Shown here: positions 52,773 to 62,639 of the stretch, piece by piece
Layout of the letters: each line of letters begins with the position of its first letter
How positions within the stretch are numbered: position 1 is the first letter of the stretch
From: Streptomyces yatensis
Lineage (GTDB): Bacteria; Actinomycetota; Actinomycetes; Streptomycetales; Streptomycetaceae
Direction of reading: 5' to 3'
Length of the DNA: 64,000 nt
Assembly (NCBI RefSeq): GCF_018069625.1
Contig: NZ_CP072941.1
Span: 4,030,001-4,094,000, forward strand
Program-made: the position numbers and the translations under genes
Notes under the pieces: model-generated
What the model was told of the DNA's origin: nothing
Databases searched by the model: none
What the model saw: the letters and a program-made list of their open reading frames with translations, nothing else

Positions 52773-53455
52773 CCCCGGCAGGCTCCTTGCTGATCGCCAC
52801 GTCCCTGAACAAGACGTACGGTCACACCCCCGCGCTGGACGGTGCGGACTTCTCCATCCACCCCGGCGAGGTCGTGGCCGTCATGGGCCCCTCCGGCTCG
52901 GGCAAGTCGACGCTGCTCCACTGCCTGGCCGGGATCGTGCGGCCGGACTCCGGCACCGTCCACTACAACGGGCGGGAGCTGACCGCCATGTCGGACACCG
53001 AGCGCAGCGGTCTGCGCCGCGGCGAGTTCGGCTTCGTCTTCCAGTTCGGCCAGCTCGTCCCCGAGCTGAGCTGTGTGGAGAACGTCGCCCTGCCGCTGCG
53101 GCTGAACGGCACCAGGCGCAAGGAGGCCGAGGCCCGCGCCGCGTCCTGGATGGAGCGGCTGGAGGTCGCGGACGTGGCCCACAAGCGGCCCGGTGAGGTC
53201 TCCGGCGGCCAGGGGCAGCGGGTCGCCGTCGCCCGGTCGCTGGTCACCGGCCCGCGGGTGCTGTTCGCGGACGAGCCGACCGGCGCGCTGGACTCGCTCA
53301 ACGGCGAGCGGGTCATGGAGCTGCTGACCGAGGCCGCCCGTGAGTCCCGTACCGCCGTGGTGCTGGTCACCCACGAGGCCCGGGTCGCCGCCTACTCCGA
53401 CCGCGAGGTCGTGGTGCGCGACGGCAAGGCCCGGGACATGGCAGGGGTCCGATGA
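52769..53455 (+). CDS. ABC transporter ATP-binding protein (MacB/LolD-like)
   Basis: 228 aa. Walker A is GPSGSGKST at 44-52, the Q-loop FQFGQLVPE, the signature VSGGQGQRVAVARSL, Walker B VLFADEPTGALD, and the switch His in LVTHEARVAA. It couples with the FtsX-like permease next to it; both are joined by ATGA overlaps with their neighbours. Confidence 0.94.
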   Translation: MTPAGSLLIATSLNKTYGHTPALDGADFSIHPGEVVAVMGPSGSGKSTLLHCLAGIVRPDSGTVHYNGRELTAMSDTERSGLRRGEFGFVFQFGQLVPELSCVENVALPLRLNGTRRKEAEARAASWMERLEVADVAHKRPGEVSGGQGQRVAVARSLVTGPRVLFADEPTGALDSLNGERVMELLTEAARESRTAVVLVTHEARVAAYSDREVVVRDGKARDMAGVR

Positions 53456-55866
53456 GCGGCCAGGACGCCCCGGCGCAGGAGCCCCGCGCCCGCGTCTCCG
53501 TCGCCCGCTGGGCCGCCGACCTGGCCATGGGCGCCCGGTTCGCGGTCACCGGCGGCCGGGAGAGCTGGGCCAGGACGATCATGACCGCGGTGGGTGTCGG
53601 CCTCGGAGTGGTGCTGCTGCTGGTGGCCTCCTCGGTCCCCACCGCGTACCAGCAGCGCAACGAGCGGGGCGACGCCCGCTCCACGCTCGTCGTCGGCGAC
53701 CAGGTGAAGCCCGGCCCCGATACGCTCCACCTCAGCGACGCGCAGACCACCTTTCGCGACCAGGACATCGCGGGCACCGTCATGGCCCCCGACGGCGACG
53801 GCTCACCGCCCTCGCCACCGGGCGTCGACCGGCTTCCGGCCGCCGGTGAGATGTGGGTGTCCCCGGCGCTGAAGAAGCTGCTCGACTCGGATGACGGGAA
53901 GCTGCTCCGGGACCGCTTCCCGTACCGCACCGCCGGGGTGATCGGCGACAGCGGCCTGTCCGGCCCGAACGAGCTCCGCTACTACGCGGGGATCTCCGAG
54001 AAGGCGTTCGACCACATCGGCTCCGACTTCCACCTCGCCCAGTGGGGCAACCAGAAAAAGGGCCAGGAGGAGCCCTTGGATCCCGCGCTGCTGCTGCTGA
54101 TCACCGTGGGCTGTGTGGTGCTGCTGCTGCCGGTGCTCATCTTCATCGCCACCGCCGCCCGCTTCGGCGGTGAGCGGCGCGACCGGAGGCTGGCCGCGCT
54201 GCGGCTGGTCGGCGCCGACACCCATATGACCCGGCGGATCGCCGCGGGAGAGTCGCTCTTCGGCTCCCTCCTCGGACTGGCCGTGGGCACCGGACTGTTC
54301 CTGCTGGTGCGCCAGTTCATCGAAGGCGTCGTGGTCTGGGACATCAGCTTCTTCGCCTCCGACATCGTGCCGACCGCGCCGCTCGCCCTGACGATCGCGG
54401 TGGCCGTGCCCGCCTCGGCCGTCATGGTCACCCTGCTCGCCCTGCGCGGTATCGCCATCGAGCCGCTGGGCGTCGTACGGAACGCCAGGCCCAAGCGCCG
54501 CCGGCTGTGGTGGCGGCTGGCGCTGCCGCTCCTGGGCATGGCCCTGCTGCTGCCGCTCGCGGGCGGCTTCCAGGCGGGCAGCGGGGGCGGTGACACCAAG
54601 GCGTACCAGGCCGCGGCCGGCGCCGTGCTGCTGCTCGTCGGCGTCACCGCGCTGCTGCCCTGGATCGTCGAGGCCGTGGTGGAGCGGTTCGGCGGCAAGG
54701 GCTCGGTGCCCTGGCAGCTCGCCACCCGCCGGCTCCAGCTCAGCAGCGGCACCGCTTCGCGCGCGGTCAGCGGCATCACGGTCGCCGTGGCCGGGGCCCT
54801 CGCGCTCCAGATGCTGTTCGCCAGTGTGGAAGCCCAGGACAGCGAGTCGACCGGCCAGGACCCGCACCGCGCCCAGCTGATGGCGAACGTGCCGGTGACC
54901 ACCGGTGCCGAGGCCCGCGACGCCTTCGAGCGGTACCGCGCGACCAAGGGCGTGCGCGACATGCTCGGTGTCACCGAGGGCTACGTCTCCGCTCTGCACC
55001 ACAGCAAGGACGACCCGTCGACGGCCCCGGAAGAGTCCCTCACCGTCGCCGACTGCCCGTCGCTGCGCGAGGTCGCCGGCATCGAAAGCTGCGAGGACGG
55101 CGACGTCTTCCTCGTCGACGCACCGCCGGACTACTACGAGGACGGCGCGAAGTTCGCCAAGGCGGGCGCCCAGGTCAATCTCGCCTTCGACCACGAGGGC
55201 CTGCCGGACCTGCGGCACAAGAAGCTGTGGACGATTCCCGCCTCGGCCAAGCTGGTGAAGTCCCGGGTGGACCCGATCGGCAGTGAGCGCATCGGCGTCT
55301 TCGCCACCCCCGGCGCCTTCGACGTCGCGAAGCTGGCGGCACCCACCGCGGTGGCCATGATCCGGATGGATACGAAGGTGCCGGACGCCACCGAGTACGT
55401 GCGCAACACCAGCGCGGCGCTCTCCCCGGCGATGGATGTCATGCGGCTGAGCAGCACCTCGCAGTCGGATGAGTTCACGGTCATCCGCAAGGCCCTGTTC
55501 ATCGGCGCCACCGCGACCCTGCTGCTCATCGGGGCCAGCATGATCGTGACCACCCTGGAGCAGCTGCGCGAACGCAAGCGGCTGCTGTCCGTCCTGGTCG
55601 CCTTCGGCACCCGGCGCACCACGCTGAGCTGGTCGGTGCTGTGGCAGACCGCGGTCCCGGTAGTGCTGGGCCTGGCGCTGTCGATCGCGGGCGGGCTGGC
55701 GCTGGGCGTGCTGCTGCTGAAGATGGTCGGCCAGCCGCTGGCCGTGGACTGGGCCGGGCTCGGCACCATGACCGGTATCGGTGGCGGCGTGATCCTGCTG
55801 GTGACCCTGGTCAGCCTGCCGCCGCTGTGGCGGATGATGCGGCCGGAGGGTCTGCGGACCGAGTAG
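53452..55866 (+). CDS. FtsX-like ABC permease
   Basis: 804 aa with two FtsX units: a first membrane helix at about 44-64, a large outside domain, three helices at about 215-345, further helices, a second outside domain and three C-terminal helices (about 680-795). LLIGASMIVTTLEQLRERKR is the coupling-helix region typical of FtsX. Works with the ATPase upstream to export or release a lipid, peptide or antibiotic; the cargo is unknown. Confidence 0.9.
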   Translation: MSGQDAPAQEPRARVSVARWAADLAMGARFAVTGGRESWARTIMTAVGVGLGVVLLLVASSVPTAYQQRNERGDARSTLVVGDQVKPGPDTLHLSDAQTTFRDQDIAGTVMAPDGDGSPPSPPGVDRLPAAGEMWVSPALKKLLDSDDGKLLRDRFPYRTAGVIGDSGLSGPNELRYYAGISEKAFDHIGSDFHLAQWGNQKKGQEEPLDPALLLLITVGCVVLLLPVLIFIATAARFGGERRDRRLAALRLVGADTHMTRRIAAGESLFGSLLGLAVGTGLFLLVRQFIEGVVVWDISFFASDIVPTAPLALTIAVAVPASAVMVTLLALRGIAIEPLGVVRNARPKRRRLWWRLALPLLGMALLLPLAGGFQAGSGGGDTKAYQAAAGAVLLLVGVTALLPWIVEAVVERFGGKGSVPWQLATRRLQLSSGTASRAVSGITVAVAGALALQMLFASVEAQDSESTGQDPHRAQLMANVPVTTGAEARDAFERYRATKGVRDMLGVTEGYVSALHHSKDDPSTAPEESLTVADCPSLREVAGIESCEDGDVFLVDAPPDYYEDGAKFAKAGAQVNLAFDHEGLPDLRHKKLWTIPASAKLVKSRVDPIGSERIGVFATPGAFDVAKLAAPTAVAMIRMDTKVPDATEYVRNTSAALSPAMDVMRLSSTSQSDEFTVIRKALFIGATATLLLIGASMIVTTLEQLRERKRLLSVLVAFGTRRTTLSWSVLWQTAVPVVLGLALSIAGGLALGVLLLKMVGQPLAVDWAGLGTMTGIGGGVILLVTLVSLPPLWRMMRPEGLRTE

Positions 55867-55890
55867 GCCCCAGGTACCGCCCCACCTCAC

Positions 55891-55924
55891 CGGGGGCCGT
55901 TCCCCACCGCGGGAACGGCCCCCG
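55891..55924. terminator. 14-bp perfect hairpin between convergent genes
   Basis: CGGGGGCCGTTCCC (55891-55904) pairs perfectly with 55911-55924 around CACCGC. It separates the rightward permease gene from the leftward oxyR gene. Beyond it GGCCCCGGTGGCGGGTTCAG occurs twice (55945 and 55972), a 27-bp period. Confidence 0.85.
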
Positions 55925-55987
55925 TCGGCATGTCCGGGCGGACCGGCCCCGGTGGCGGGTTCAGGGGGAAGGGCCCCGGTGGCGGGT

Positions 55988-56953
55988 TCAGGCGGACCGG
56001 CCGGCGACCCGTACCGGCAGTGGCCGCAGCGCCTCCCGCAGCGCCTCCGCGAACGCCTCGAACTCCTCCGTGCGCGCCGCGCCCGCCCGCATGGCCAGGG
56101 CTATCCGGCGGGCGGGCGCCGGATCGGCGAAGTCACCGGTGGCCAGATGGTCATTGCGCGCGGTCTCCACCCGCAGCGCGGTGCGCGGCAGCAGCGTCAC
56201 CCCGAGACCGCCCGCGACCAGCTGCACCAGGGTGGAGAGCCCGGCGGCGCTGGTGGTCACCGGGGTGCCCTCGGCGCGGCCCGCCTCGCGGCAGATGTCC
56301 AGGGCCTGGTCGCGCAGGCAGTGGCCCTCGTCGAGCAGCAGCAGATCCAGCTCCTTGAGCGCCTCGCGGGGGATGTCATCGCGTCCGCCCAGCCAGTGGT
56401 CCCGCGGCGTGACCAGGACGAAGTCCTCGTCGAACAGCGGCATCTCGACCACCCCGGGGGCGCCGAGCGGCACCGCGAGCAGCAGCAGATCGAGGCGGCC
56501 GTGGGCCAGCCCGTCCAGCAGCGAGGCGGTCTGCTCCTCGTACACCTGGAGGTCGAGCCGGGGGTAGCGTTCGTGCACCAGCCGCAGCACGGTCGGCAGC
56601 AGATACGGCGCCACGGTCGGGATGACCCCGAGCCGCAGTACGCCGGTGAAGGGCGCCCGCGCCGCCTCGGCCTCCTCCAGCAGCTCCCCGACCGCCTCCA
56701 ATACGGTGCGTGCCCGGGCGGCCAGCCGCTCCCCCGCCGGGCTGAGCAGCACCTTGCGCGTCGTACGCTCGAGGAGCTGGACACCGAGTGTCTCCTCGAG
56801 CGCGGCGACGGCGCCCGAGAGCGCGGGCTGGCTCATCCCTATGGCGGCCGCGGCATCGCGGAAGTGGAGCTGCTCGGCGACCGCGACAAAGGCTCTGAGC
56901 TGGGAAATGCTGGGCTGCCGTGGTTTGCCCGCTGGTGTGGCTGATGTGGCCAC
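55988..56953 (-). CDS. oxyR: Hydrogen peroxide-sensing regulator OxyR
   Basis: 321 aa LysR-family. The N-terminal helix-turn-helix (SISQLRAFVAVAEQLHFRDA) is followed by the effector domain. C212 and C221, in GHCLRDQALDIC, have the C-x8-C spacing of the redox pair in E. coli OxyR (C199/C208). It activates ahpCD on peroxide stress. GTG at 56953 is the start, with GGAGGTGG 6-10 nt upstream; the longer open frame is rejected. Divergent from ahpC, the classic layout. Confidence 0.93.
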   Translation of the reverse strand: MATSATPAGKPRQPSISQLRAFVAVAEQLHFRDAAAAIGMSQPALSGAVAALEETLGVQLLERTTRKVLLSPAGERLAARARTVLEAVGELLEEAEAARAPFTGVLRLGVIPTVAPYLLPTVLRLVHERYPRLDLQVYEEQTASLLDGLAHGRLDLLLLAVPLGAPGVVEMPLFDEDFVLVTPRDHWLGGRDDIPREALKELDLLLLDEGHCLRDQALDICREAGRAEGTPVTTSAAGLSTLVQLVAGGLGVTLLPRTALRVETARNDHLATGDFADPAPARRIALAMRAGAARTEEFEAFAEALREALRPLPVRVAGRSA

Positions 56954-57092
56954 TGATAGCCACCTCCAATCAACCCCACCGAGTGTAGCTATTTCACTGA
57001 TCAATGCACTCTGTGCCAGGGTAGGAACCGTCCAACCCCAGGAAAACCCGGATGACCGGGCCTTTCCTACGCAAAACCTGCAAGGAGTGTGC
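56954..57092. promoter_or_regulatory. OxyR-controlled oxyR/ahpC divergent promoter
   Basis: The 139-nt gap contains ATAGC (56956-56960) and its inverted copy GCTAT (56988-56992), the palindromes TAGCTA (56986-56991) and TGATCA (56998-57003), consistent with an OxyR tetramer site of ATAG/CTAT type. Exact contacts are inferred. Confidence 0.6.
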
Positions 57093-57647
57093 GTGCTCAC
57101 CGTCGGTGACAAGTTCCCCGAGTACGACCTGACCGCCTGCGTGTCGCTGGAGAGCGGCAAGGAGTTCGAGCAGATCAACCACAAGACCTACGAGGGCAAG
57201 TGGAAGATCGTCTTCGCGTGGCCGAAGGACTTCACCTTCGTGTGCCCGACGGAGATCGCCGCCTTCGGCAAGCTGAACGACGAGTTCGCCGACCGTGACG
57301 CCCAGATCCTGGGCTTCTCCGGCGACTCCGAGTTCGTCCACCACGCCTGGCGCAAGGACCACCCGGACCTGCGCGACCTGCCGTTCCCGATGCTGGCCGA
57401 CTCCAAGCACGAGCTGATGCGCGACCTGGGCATCGAGGGCGAGGACGGCTTCGCACAGCGCGCCGTCTTCATCGTGGACCAGAACAACGAGATCCAGTTC
57501 ACCATGGTGACGGCCGGTTCCGTGGGCCGTAACCCCAAGGAGGTCCTGCGGGTGCTGGACGCCCTGCAGACCGACGAACTGTGCCCTTGCAACTGGAGCA
57601 AGGGCGAGGACACCCTGGACCCGGTGGCCCTCCTCTCCGGAGAGTGA
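57093..57647 (+). CDS. ahpC: Alkyl hydroperoxide reductase AhpC (peroxiredoxin)
   Basis: 184 aa 2-Cys peroxiredoxin. The peroxidatic cysteine is C51 in FTFVCPTEI; resolving cysteines C164 and C166 are in ELCPCNWSKGE, the actinobacterial form. GTG at 57093 follows AAGGAG. It reduces hydrogen and organic peroxides and is recharged by AhpD, encoded 11 nt downstream. Confidence 0.96.
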   Translation: MLTVGDKFPEYDLTACVSLESGKEFEQINHKTYEGKWKIVFAWPKDFTFVCPTEIAAFGKLNDEFADRDAQILGFSGDSEFVHHAWRKDHPDLRDLPFPMLADSKHELMRDLGIEGEDGFAQRAVFIVDQNNEIQFTMVTAGSVGRNPKEVLRVLDALQTDELCPCNWSKGEDTLDPVALLSGE

Positions 57648-57658
57648 GCTGATTCCCC

Positions 57659-58198
57659 ATGGCACTCGATGAGCTGAAGTCCGCACTGCCGGACTACGCC
57701 AAGGACCTCAAGCTGAACCTCGGTTCGGTGATCGGCAACTCCGAGCTCCCGCAGCAGCAGCTGTGGGGCACGGTGCTGGCCTGCGCGATCGCCTCGCGCT
57801 CGGCGCGGGTGCTGACCGAGCTGGAGCCGGAGGCCAAGGCCAACCTCTCGCCGGAGGCGTACACCGCCGCCAAGTCGGCGGCCGCCATCATGGCGATGAA
57901 CAACGTCTACTACCGGACCCGGCACCTGCTGTCCGACCCGGAGTACAACAACCTGCGCGCCGGGCTGCGGATGAACGTCATCGGCAACCCGGGTGTCGAG
58001 AAGGTCGATTTCGAGCTGTGGTCGCTGGCCGTGTCCGCGATCAACGGCTGCGGAATGTGCCTCGACTCGCATGAGCAGGTGCTCCGCAAGGCGGGCGTGG
58101 ACCGCGAGACGATCCAGGAAGCCTTCAAGATCGCCTCTGTGCTGCAGGCGGTCGGCGCGACCCTGGACGCCGAGGGCGTCCTGGCCGCGAACGGCTGA
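57659..58198 (+). CDS. ahpD: Alkyl hydroperoxidase AhpD
   Basis: 179 aa. The active-site motif CGMC gives C131 and C134, with H138 and E119 placed like the proton relay of the M. tuberculosis protein. It reduces AhpC with electrons from dihydrolipoamide dehydrogenase/succinyltransferase. In one operon with ahpC. Confidence 0.96.
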   Translation: MALDELKSALPDYAKDLKLNLGSVIGNSELPQQQLWGTVLACAIASRSARVLTELEPEAKANLSPEAYTAAKSAAAIMAMNNVYYRTRHLLSDPEYNNLRAGLRMNVIGNPGVEKVDFELWSLAVSAINGCGMCLDSHEQVLRKAGVDRETIQEAFKIASVLQAVGATLDAEGVLAANG

Positions 58199-58283
58199 CC
58201 CGCTCGGTCACCGGACCACCCGGTCACCGGACCACTCGGTGACGAGACCGCTCGGTCGCAGAGACCAGAACGGTCGCGGAGAC

Positions 58284-58321
58284 CCGAAGGGCGCCCCACC
58301 GGTCGGTGGGGCGCCCTTCGG
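58284..58321. terminator. 18-bp perfect hairpin after ahpCD
   Basis: CCGAAGGGCGCCCCACCG (58284-58301) is followed after two bases by its exact reverse complement (58304-58321). It lies between ahpD and the convergent AI-2E-family gene. A repeated GGTCACCGGACCAC (58206-58236) precedes it. Confidence 0.85.
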
Positions 58322-58349
58322 CGTTCCACGGCAAGGGGCCCGTCCCGGG

Positions 58350-60014
58350 TCAGCGGGGCTCGGTGCCCTTCTCCGGCGGCGCGCCCGGCGGGTCGGTGGG
58401 CGCCGCGCCGGAGGCGGCGGAGGCGGTGGCGCCGTGCGGGCCCGGGATGGCGCGCAGCGCGTTCTCCTGGCTGTAACTGCGCAGATAGCCGACCGTCGTG
58501 TTGATGACCGCCACCAGGGGGACGGCCACCACCGCGCCGCCGATGCCGCCGATCAGCGAACCGGCCGCGACCGAGAGCACCACGGCCAGCGGATGGACCC
58601 GCACCGCCCGGCCGAGGATGAAGGGCTGCAGCACATGGCCCTCGATCTGCTGCACGGCCAGCACCACGATCAGCACCATCGCCCCCGTGAACACGCCCTG
58701 GGTGACCAGCGCCACGACCACCGCGAGCGCGCCGGAGACCACCGCACCCACCAGCGGGATGAAGGCGAAGAGGAAGATGAAGACGGCGAGCGGCACCGCC
58801 ATCGGCACATGGAGGAAGAACAGACCCACGCCGATGAAGATCGCGTCGATCAGCGCCACGATCACCGTGCCGCGCACATAGGCGGTCAGCGTCGCCCAGG
58901 CCCGCGGACCCGCGCCCGCCACGCCCTCGCGGGCCGCGGCGGGGACCAGCTTGAGGGTCCAGTTCCAGATCTTCGGGCCGTCGTACAGCAGGAAGAGCGT
59001 GGAGAACATCGTCAGCAGAAGGCCGGTCAGCACCTCCACGACGACCGTGACGCCCTCGAGCCCCGCCGAGGTGATCTGCTCGGTGTTGGCGCCGACCGCC
59101 TCGCGCAGACTCTTGGCGACATGGTTGATCTGCTTCTCGGTCACATGGAACGGGCTGTGCAGCAGCCAGCGCCGCAGATCGTCGATACCGGCCTGGACCT
59201 CGCCCGAGACCTCGTCGATGTTCTCCATGACCTGCCAGACCACGAACCACACGACCAGGCCCATGACGACAAAGCCGGCGATGAAGGTGAGCGCGGTGGC
59301 CAGCCCGCGCGGCACACCGCGCCGGCGCAGCCGGGTCACGGTGGGTTCCAGCAGCGCGGTGATGAGGAGCGCGACGGTGAAGGAGAGCACCACCAGCTGG
59401 ACGGAGCTGATGACCCTCATGAGCACCCACACCGTGCCGCCGAGCACCAGCAGCCGCCAGGCCGCCTCGGCGGCGACGCGGACGCCCCAGGGGACGGCGG
59501 CCACCGGATCGGGTCTGGCGGAGACGGCGGGGGCGTAGGAGGGCGGGGCGGGCACGCTGGACGGCTCGGGCCGGGGGGCCTCGCCCTCCGCGCCCTTCCC
59601 CGCGGCGCCCGCGGAATTCTGGGGACTCGCGGGGCTCCCGGGGCTCTCGGGGCTTCCCGGGCCGGCGGGACCCGCGGGGCTCCCGGGACTCTCGGGGCTT
59701 CCCGGGCCGGCGGGGCTCTCGGGCTTCCCCGGGCCCGCGAAACTCTCCGGGCCCTCAGTCCCCTTGGCGCTCTCGGCGCCACCCTGCGCGGCCCCGGCGC
59801 CCTGCTCCTGGCCCGCTCCGGTGCCGGGCGCGCCGCCGGACGGCCGTGCCCCCCGTGGGCGCTCGTCTGATGGTTCGGGCCCCGATGGGGGCCTCGGGCC
59901 GGCGTCGCCTTCGCCCTCGCGCCCCCGCATTTCGGCCTGTTGGGATTCCAGCCGGTGGGCGAGCCGGGTAAGTCCGGTTCCCAGCCTGCCGACCCACTGC
60001 GGCAATTTGGACAT
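58350..60014 (-). CDS. AI-2E/PerM-family permease with a long Gly/Ser/Pro linker
   Basis: 554 aa. A disordered N-terminus (about 35-185), rich in GSPESPGSPAGP-type repeats, leads into an eight-helix AI-2E-family permease (about 195-530) with ALLEPTVTRLRRRGVPRGLA and FIFLFAFIPLVGAVVSG. Members export small molecules such as autoinducer 2 or act in Na+/H+ exchange; the cargo here is unknown. ATG at 60014 has AGGAAA upstream and is preferred to the longer open frame. Confidence 0.88.
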   Translation of the reverse strand: MSKLPQWVGRLGTGLTRLAHRLESQQAEMRGREGEGDAGPRPPSGPEPSDERPRGARPSGGAPGTGAGQEQGAGAAQGGAESAKGTEGPESFAGPGKPESPAGPGSPESPGSPAGPAGPGSPESPGSPASPQNSAGAAGKGAEGEAPRPEPSSVPAPPSYAPAVSARPDPVAAVPWGVRVAAEAAWRLLVLGGTVWVLMRVISSVQLVVLSFTVALLITALLEPTVTRLRRRGVPRGLATALTFIAGFVVMGLVVWFVVWQVMENIDEVSGEVQAGIDDLRRWLLHSPFHVTEKQINHVAKSLREAVGANTEQITSAGLEGVTVVVEVLTGLLLTMFSTLFLLYDGPKIWNWTLKLVPAAAREGVAGAGPRAWATLTAYVRGTVIVALIDAIFIGVGLFFLHVPMAVPLAVFIFLFAFIPLVGAVVSGALAVVVALVTQGVFTGAMVLIVVLAVQQIEGHVLQPFILGRAVRVHPLAVVLSVAAGSLIGGIGGAVVAVPLVAVINTTVGYLRSYSQENALRAIPGPHGATASAASGAAPTDPPGAPPEKGTEPR

Positions 60015-60079
60015 TTCTCGTTTCCTACCCCCAGGTTCCCCCTCGGCCGTCAAGGAGACGTTACCTGCTGGGGATGCAC

Positions 60080-60110
60080 GAAACCCCCGGCCCATGGGGC
60101 CGGGGGTTTC
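60080..60110 (-). terminator. 14-bp hairpin after the transglycosylase gene
   Basis: GAAACCCCCGGCCC (60080-60093) pairs with GGGCCGGGGGTTTC (60097-60110) around ATG. It lies past the stop of the leftward transglycosylase and ahead of the AI-2E gene promoter, and has a T-rich flank on the leftward strand. Confidence 0.8.
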
Positions 60111-60160
60111 ATGAAGTGTGCGAGCGTGCGCCGCTGCCGGGCTGGCCCGGTCCGATCGGC

Positions 60161-60892
60161 TCAGTAGTGGCCGTTGGCCTGCCAGAACGACCAGGCGTCA
60201 CACGGGCTGCCGTAGCGCTCGTTCATGTAGTTCACGCCCCACTTGATCTGGGTCGCCGGGTTGGTCTGCCAGTCGGAGCCCGCCGAGGACATCTTGGAGG
60301 CGGGCAGCGCCTGTACCAGACCGTAGGCACCAGACGAGGGGTTGCTGGCCTGGTAGTTCCAGGTGGACTCGTGGTCCACGATGTTGCTGAAGCACTGGAA
60401 CTGGCCACTCGGCACGATCTGCCGCGCCATCGCCTGGACCTCGGCGATGGTGTACGAAGCCTGCTGGGGGAAGTCGCCGGCGTCACGCGTGGCCGAACGG
60501 CTCGCGAGATCCTCCTTCTTCTTCGCTTCCCGTTCCTTGGCCAGCTTCTCGGCGGCTGCCTTGTCCGCGGCGGCCTTCTTGGCCTTCGCGTCCTTGGCCG
60601 CCTGCTTGCGGGCTGCCTCCTCGGCGGACTTGCGCGCCTCCGCGTCGGCCGCGGTGGACTGAACGTCCGCCTGCTGCGTCAGGGATGCGGTCTGGGCAAC
60701 GGCTTGCTGCCCGGCGGGTATGTCCGCAAGGAGCGTCGAGTCGGCGGCAGTCGCCTCGATCGGGTCGGACGAGCCCTGCTGCTGTCCGCCCGCGGCGACG
60801 CCGACAACGGCGCCCACAGTGGTGACCGCGGTGGCCGAGGCCACTGCGAATCCCCGGACCGAAATCCGGCTCACTCGGTTTCCTTCCAGCAT
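60161..60892 (-). CDS. Secreted lytic transglycosylase-like protein with coiled coil
   Basis: 243 aa. A signal peptide (about 10-36, AVASATAVTTVGAVVGVAAG), a long Ala/Lys/Glu coiled coil (about 75-130) and a C-terminal SLT lysozyme-like domain: CFSNIVDHESTWNYQASNPS with the catalytic Glu, then SGAYGLVQALP, and the end CDAWSFWQANGHY. It should cut peptidoglycan outside the cell. The ATG at 60892 gives the expected signal peptide; the frame upstream is open but not coding. Confidence 0.9.
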   Translation of the reverse strand: MLEGNRVSRISVRGFAVASATAVTTVGAVVGVAAGGQQQGSSDPIEATAADSTLLADIPAGQQAVAQTASLTQQADVQSTAADAEARKSAEEAARKQAAKDAKAKKAAADKAAAEKLAKEREAKKKEDLASRSATRDAGDFPQQASYTIAEVQAMARQIVPSGQFQCFSNIVDHESTWNYQASNPSSGAYGLVQALPASKMSSAGSDWQTNPATQIKWGVNYMNERYGSPCDAWSFWQANGHY

Positions 60893-61304
60893 CGCCCGCT
60901 TAGGTGACCTCGCGGGCGCAATCGTGCCCCTGACGCTGACCTCCCCTTGTTCCGTCCCCGGTGGTACACGGTGGGGTCGGCTGGTCACGGGAGGCACGGG
61001 CCCGGTGGGGATCCCCCGCGGGAGATCCTCGAGGTGCTCGGGCGGCATACGGCGAACTCTCTTCAATTCTGGTACTGCTGTGGTTCTGTACCGCTGGGGG
61101 TACCGGTGTGCCGTATGCGGGGCCTGACAGAACCCACACACTGCCGGACGCGGAGCCTCCGAGGCAATTCCCCGCCAGGTGTGAAAGCTCACATCCCGTT
61201 TACGCCCTAGGATTTCTGGAAATCCCCGCGCACCAAGACGCCGCGCGGCTAAGCTCATTGGCCTTTCCGCGCGGCGCCCTGTGGCCGCAAACGACTCAAC
61301 CGGC
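60893..61304 (-). other. 412-nt leader and promoter region of the transglycosylase gene
   Basis: No gene is supported. GGTTCTGT (61082-61089) and ACAGAACC (61127-61134) can form a large stem enclosing GGTACC-containing inner stems, and CGCGGGGGAT/ATCCCCGCG-like GC blocks lie at 61010-61026. I compared it by eye with the c-di-AMP (ydaO) riboswitch often found before such genes in Streptomyces and did not find its conserved blocks. Confidence 0.4.
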
Positions 61305-62639
61305 TCAGATGTGGCCGTCCTCCAGCATTTCGGTCACCAGCGCCGCGATCGGCGAACGCTCGGAGCGGGTCAGGGTGACATGCGCGAACAGCGGATGCCC
61401 CTTCAGTTTCTCGACGACCGCCACCACACCGTCGTACCGCCCGACGCGGAGGTTGTCCCGCTGCGCCACGTCGTGGGTGAGCACCACCCGGGAGTTGGCG
61501 CCGATCCGGGAGAGCACGGTGAGCAGCACATTCCGCTCGAGCGACTGGGCCTCGTCGACGATGACGAAGGCGTCATGGAGCGAGCGGCCGCGGATATGCG
61601 TCAGCGGCATCACCTCCAGCATCCCGCGCCCCACGACCTCCTCGATCACCTCGGCGCTGGTCACCGCGGAGAGCGTGTCGAAGACCGCCTGGGCCCAAGG
61701 GCTCATCTTCTCGGCCTCGGTGCCGGGCAGATAGCCCAACTCCTGGCCACCGACCGCGTACAGCGGGCGGAAGATCATCACCTTGCGGTGCTGACGCCGC
61801 TCCAGCACGGCCTCCAGACCCGCGCACAGCGCCAGCGCCGACTTGCCCGTACCGGCCCGGCCGCCCATCGAGATGATGCCGACCTCCGGGTCGAGCAGCA
61901 GGTCCAGCGCGATGCGCTGCTCCGCGCTGCGCCCGTGGATCCCGAACGCCTCCCGGTCGCCGCGCACCAACCGCACCTGCCCGTCCGGGGTGACCCGGCC
62001 GAGCGCGTTGCCACGCTCGGACTGCAGCACCAGACCGGTGTGCACGGGCAGTCCGGCCGCCTCGGGGACATACGCGGTCTCGGCGGCGAACAGGTCGTCC
62101 ACCTGCTCGGCCGAGACGGCGAGCTCCGCCATCCCGGTCCAGCCCGAGTCGGTGATCGCCAGCTCCGCGCGGTATTCCTCGGCGAGCAGCCCCACCGAGG
62201 ACGCCTTGATGCGCAGTGGCAGGTCCTTCGATACGACGGTGACGTCGTACCCCTCGGCCTGCAGGTTTCTGGCGACCGCGAGGATCCGCGCGTCGTTGTC
62301 CGGCATACGGCCGTGATTCAGGAAGGCCGCGGGCAGGACACCCGGGTCGGAGTGGTTGAGCTCGACACGCAGGGTCCCGCCCAGATCGCCGATCGGGATC
62401 GGTGCGTCCAGGCGGCCGAAACGGACGCGGTACTCGTCCAGCAGGCGGAGCGCCTGCCGGGCGAAGTACCCCAGCTCCGGGTGGTGCCGCTTGGCCTCCA
62501 GTTCCGTGACCACCACGACCGGCAGCACGACTTCGTGCTCGTCGAAGCGGGCCATGGCATTGGGGTCGGCCAGCAGGACGCTGGTGTCGAGGACATAGGT
62601 GCGCCGGTCGTGCTCGCGGCGTTTCTTGCTGGTCACCAC
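61305..62639 (-). CDS. phoH: PhoH-like ATPase with PIN domain
   Basis: 444 aa. An N-terminal PIN RNase domain ([32 protein letters not shown]) is fused to a PhoH helicase-like ATPase with Walker [11 protein letters not shown] and Walker [11 protein letters not shown]. PhoH2-type proteins unwind and cut RNA. GTG at 62639 is the likely start; GAGGGGG lies 13 nt upstream, a long spacing, so the start is uncertain by a few codons. Confidence 0.9.
   Translation of the reverse strand: MVTSKKRREHDRRTYVLDTSVLLADPNAMARFDEHEVVLPVVVVTELEAKRHHPELGYFARQALRLLDEYRVRFGRLDAPIPIGDLGGTLRVELNHSDPGVLPAAFLNHGRMPDNDARILAVARNLQAEGYDVTVVSKDLPLRIKASSVGLLAEEYRAELAITDSGWTGMAELAVSAEQVDDLFAAETAYVPEAAGLPVHTGLVLQSERGNALGRVTPDGQVRLVRGDREAFGIHGRSAEQRIALDLLLDPEVGIISMGGRAGTGKSALALCAGLEAVLERRQHRKVMIFRPLYAVGGQELGYLPGTEAEKMSPWAQAVFDTLSAVTSAEVIEEVVGRGMLEVMPLTHIRGRSLHDAFVIVDEAQSLERNVLLTVLSRIGANSRVVLTHDVAQRDNLRVGRYDGVVAVVEKLKGHPLFAHVTLTRSERSPIAALVTEMLEDGHI

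Noticed and set aside
60893..61258. c-di-AMP (ydaO) riboswitch before the transglycosylase gene
   Set aside because: Read on the leftward strand, the conserved blocks I remember for that class were not found.
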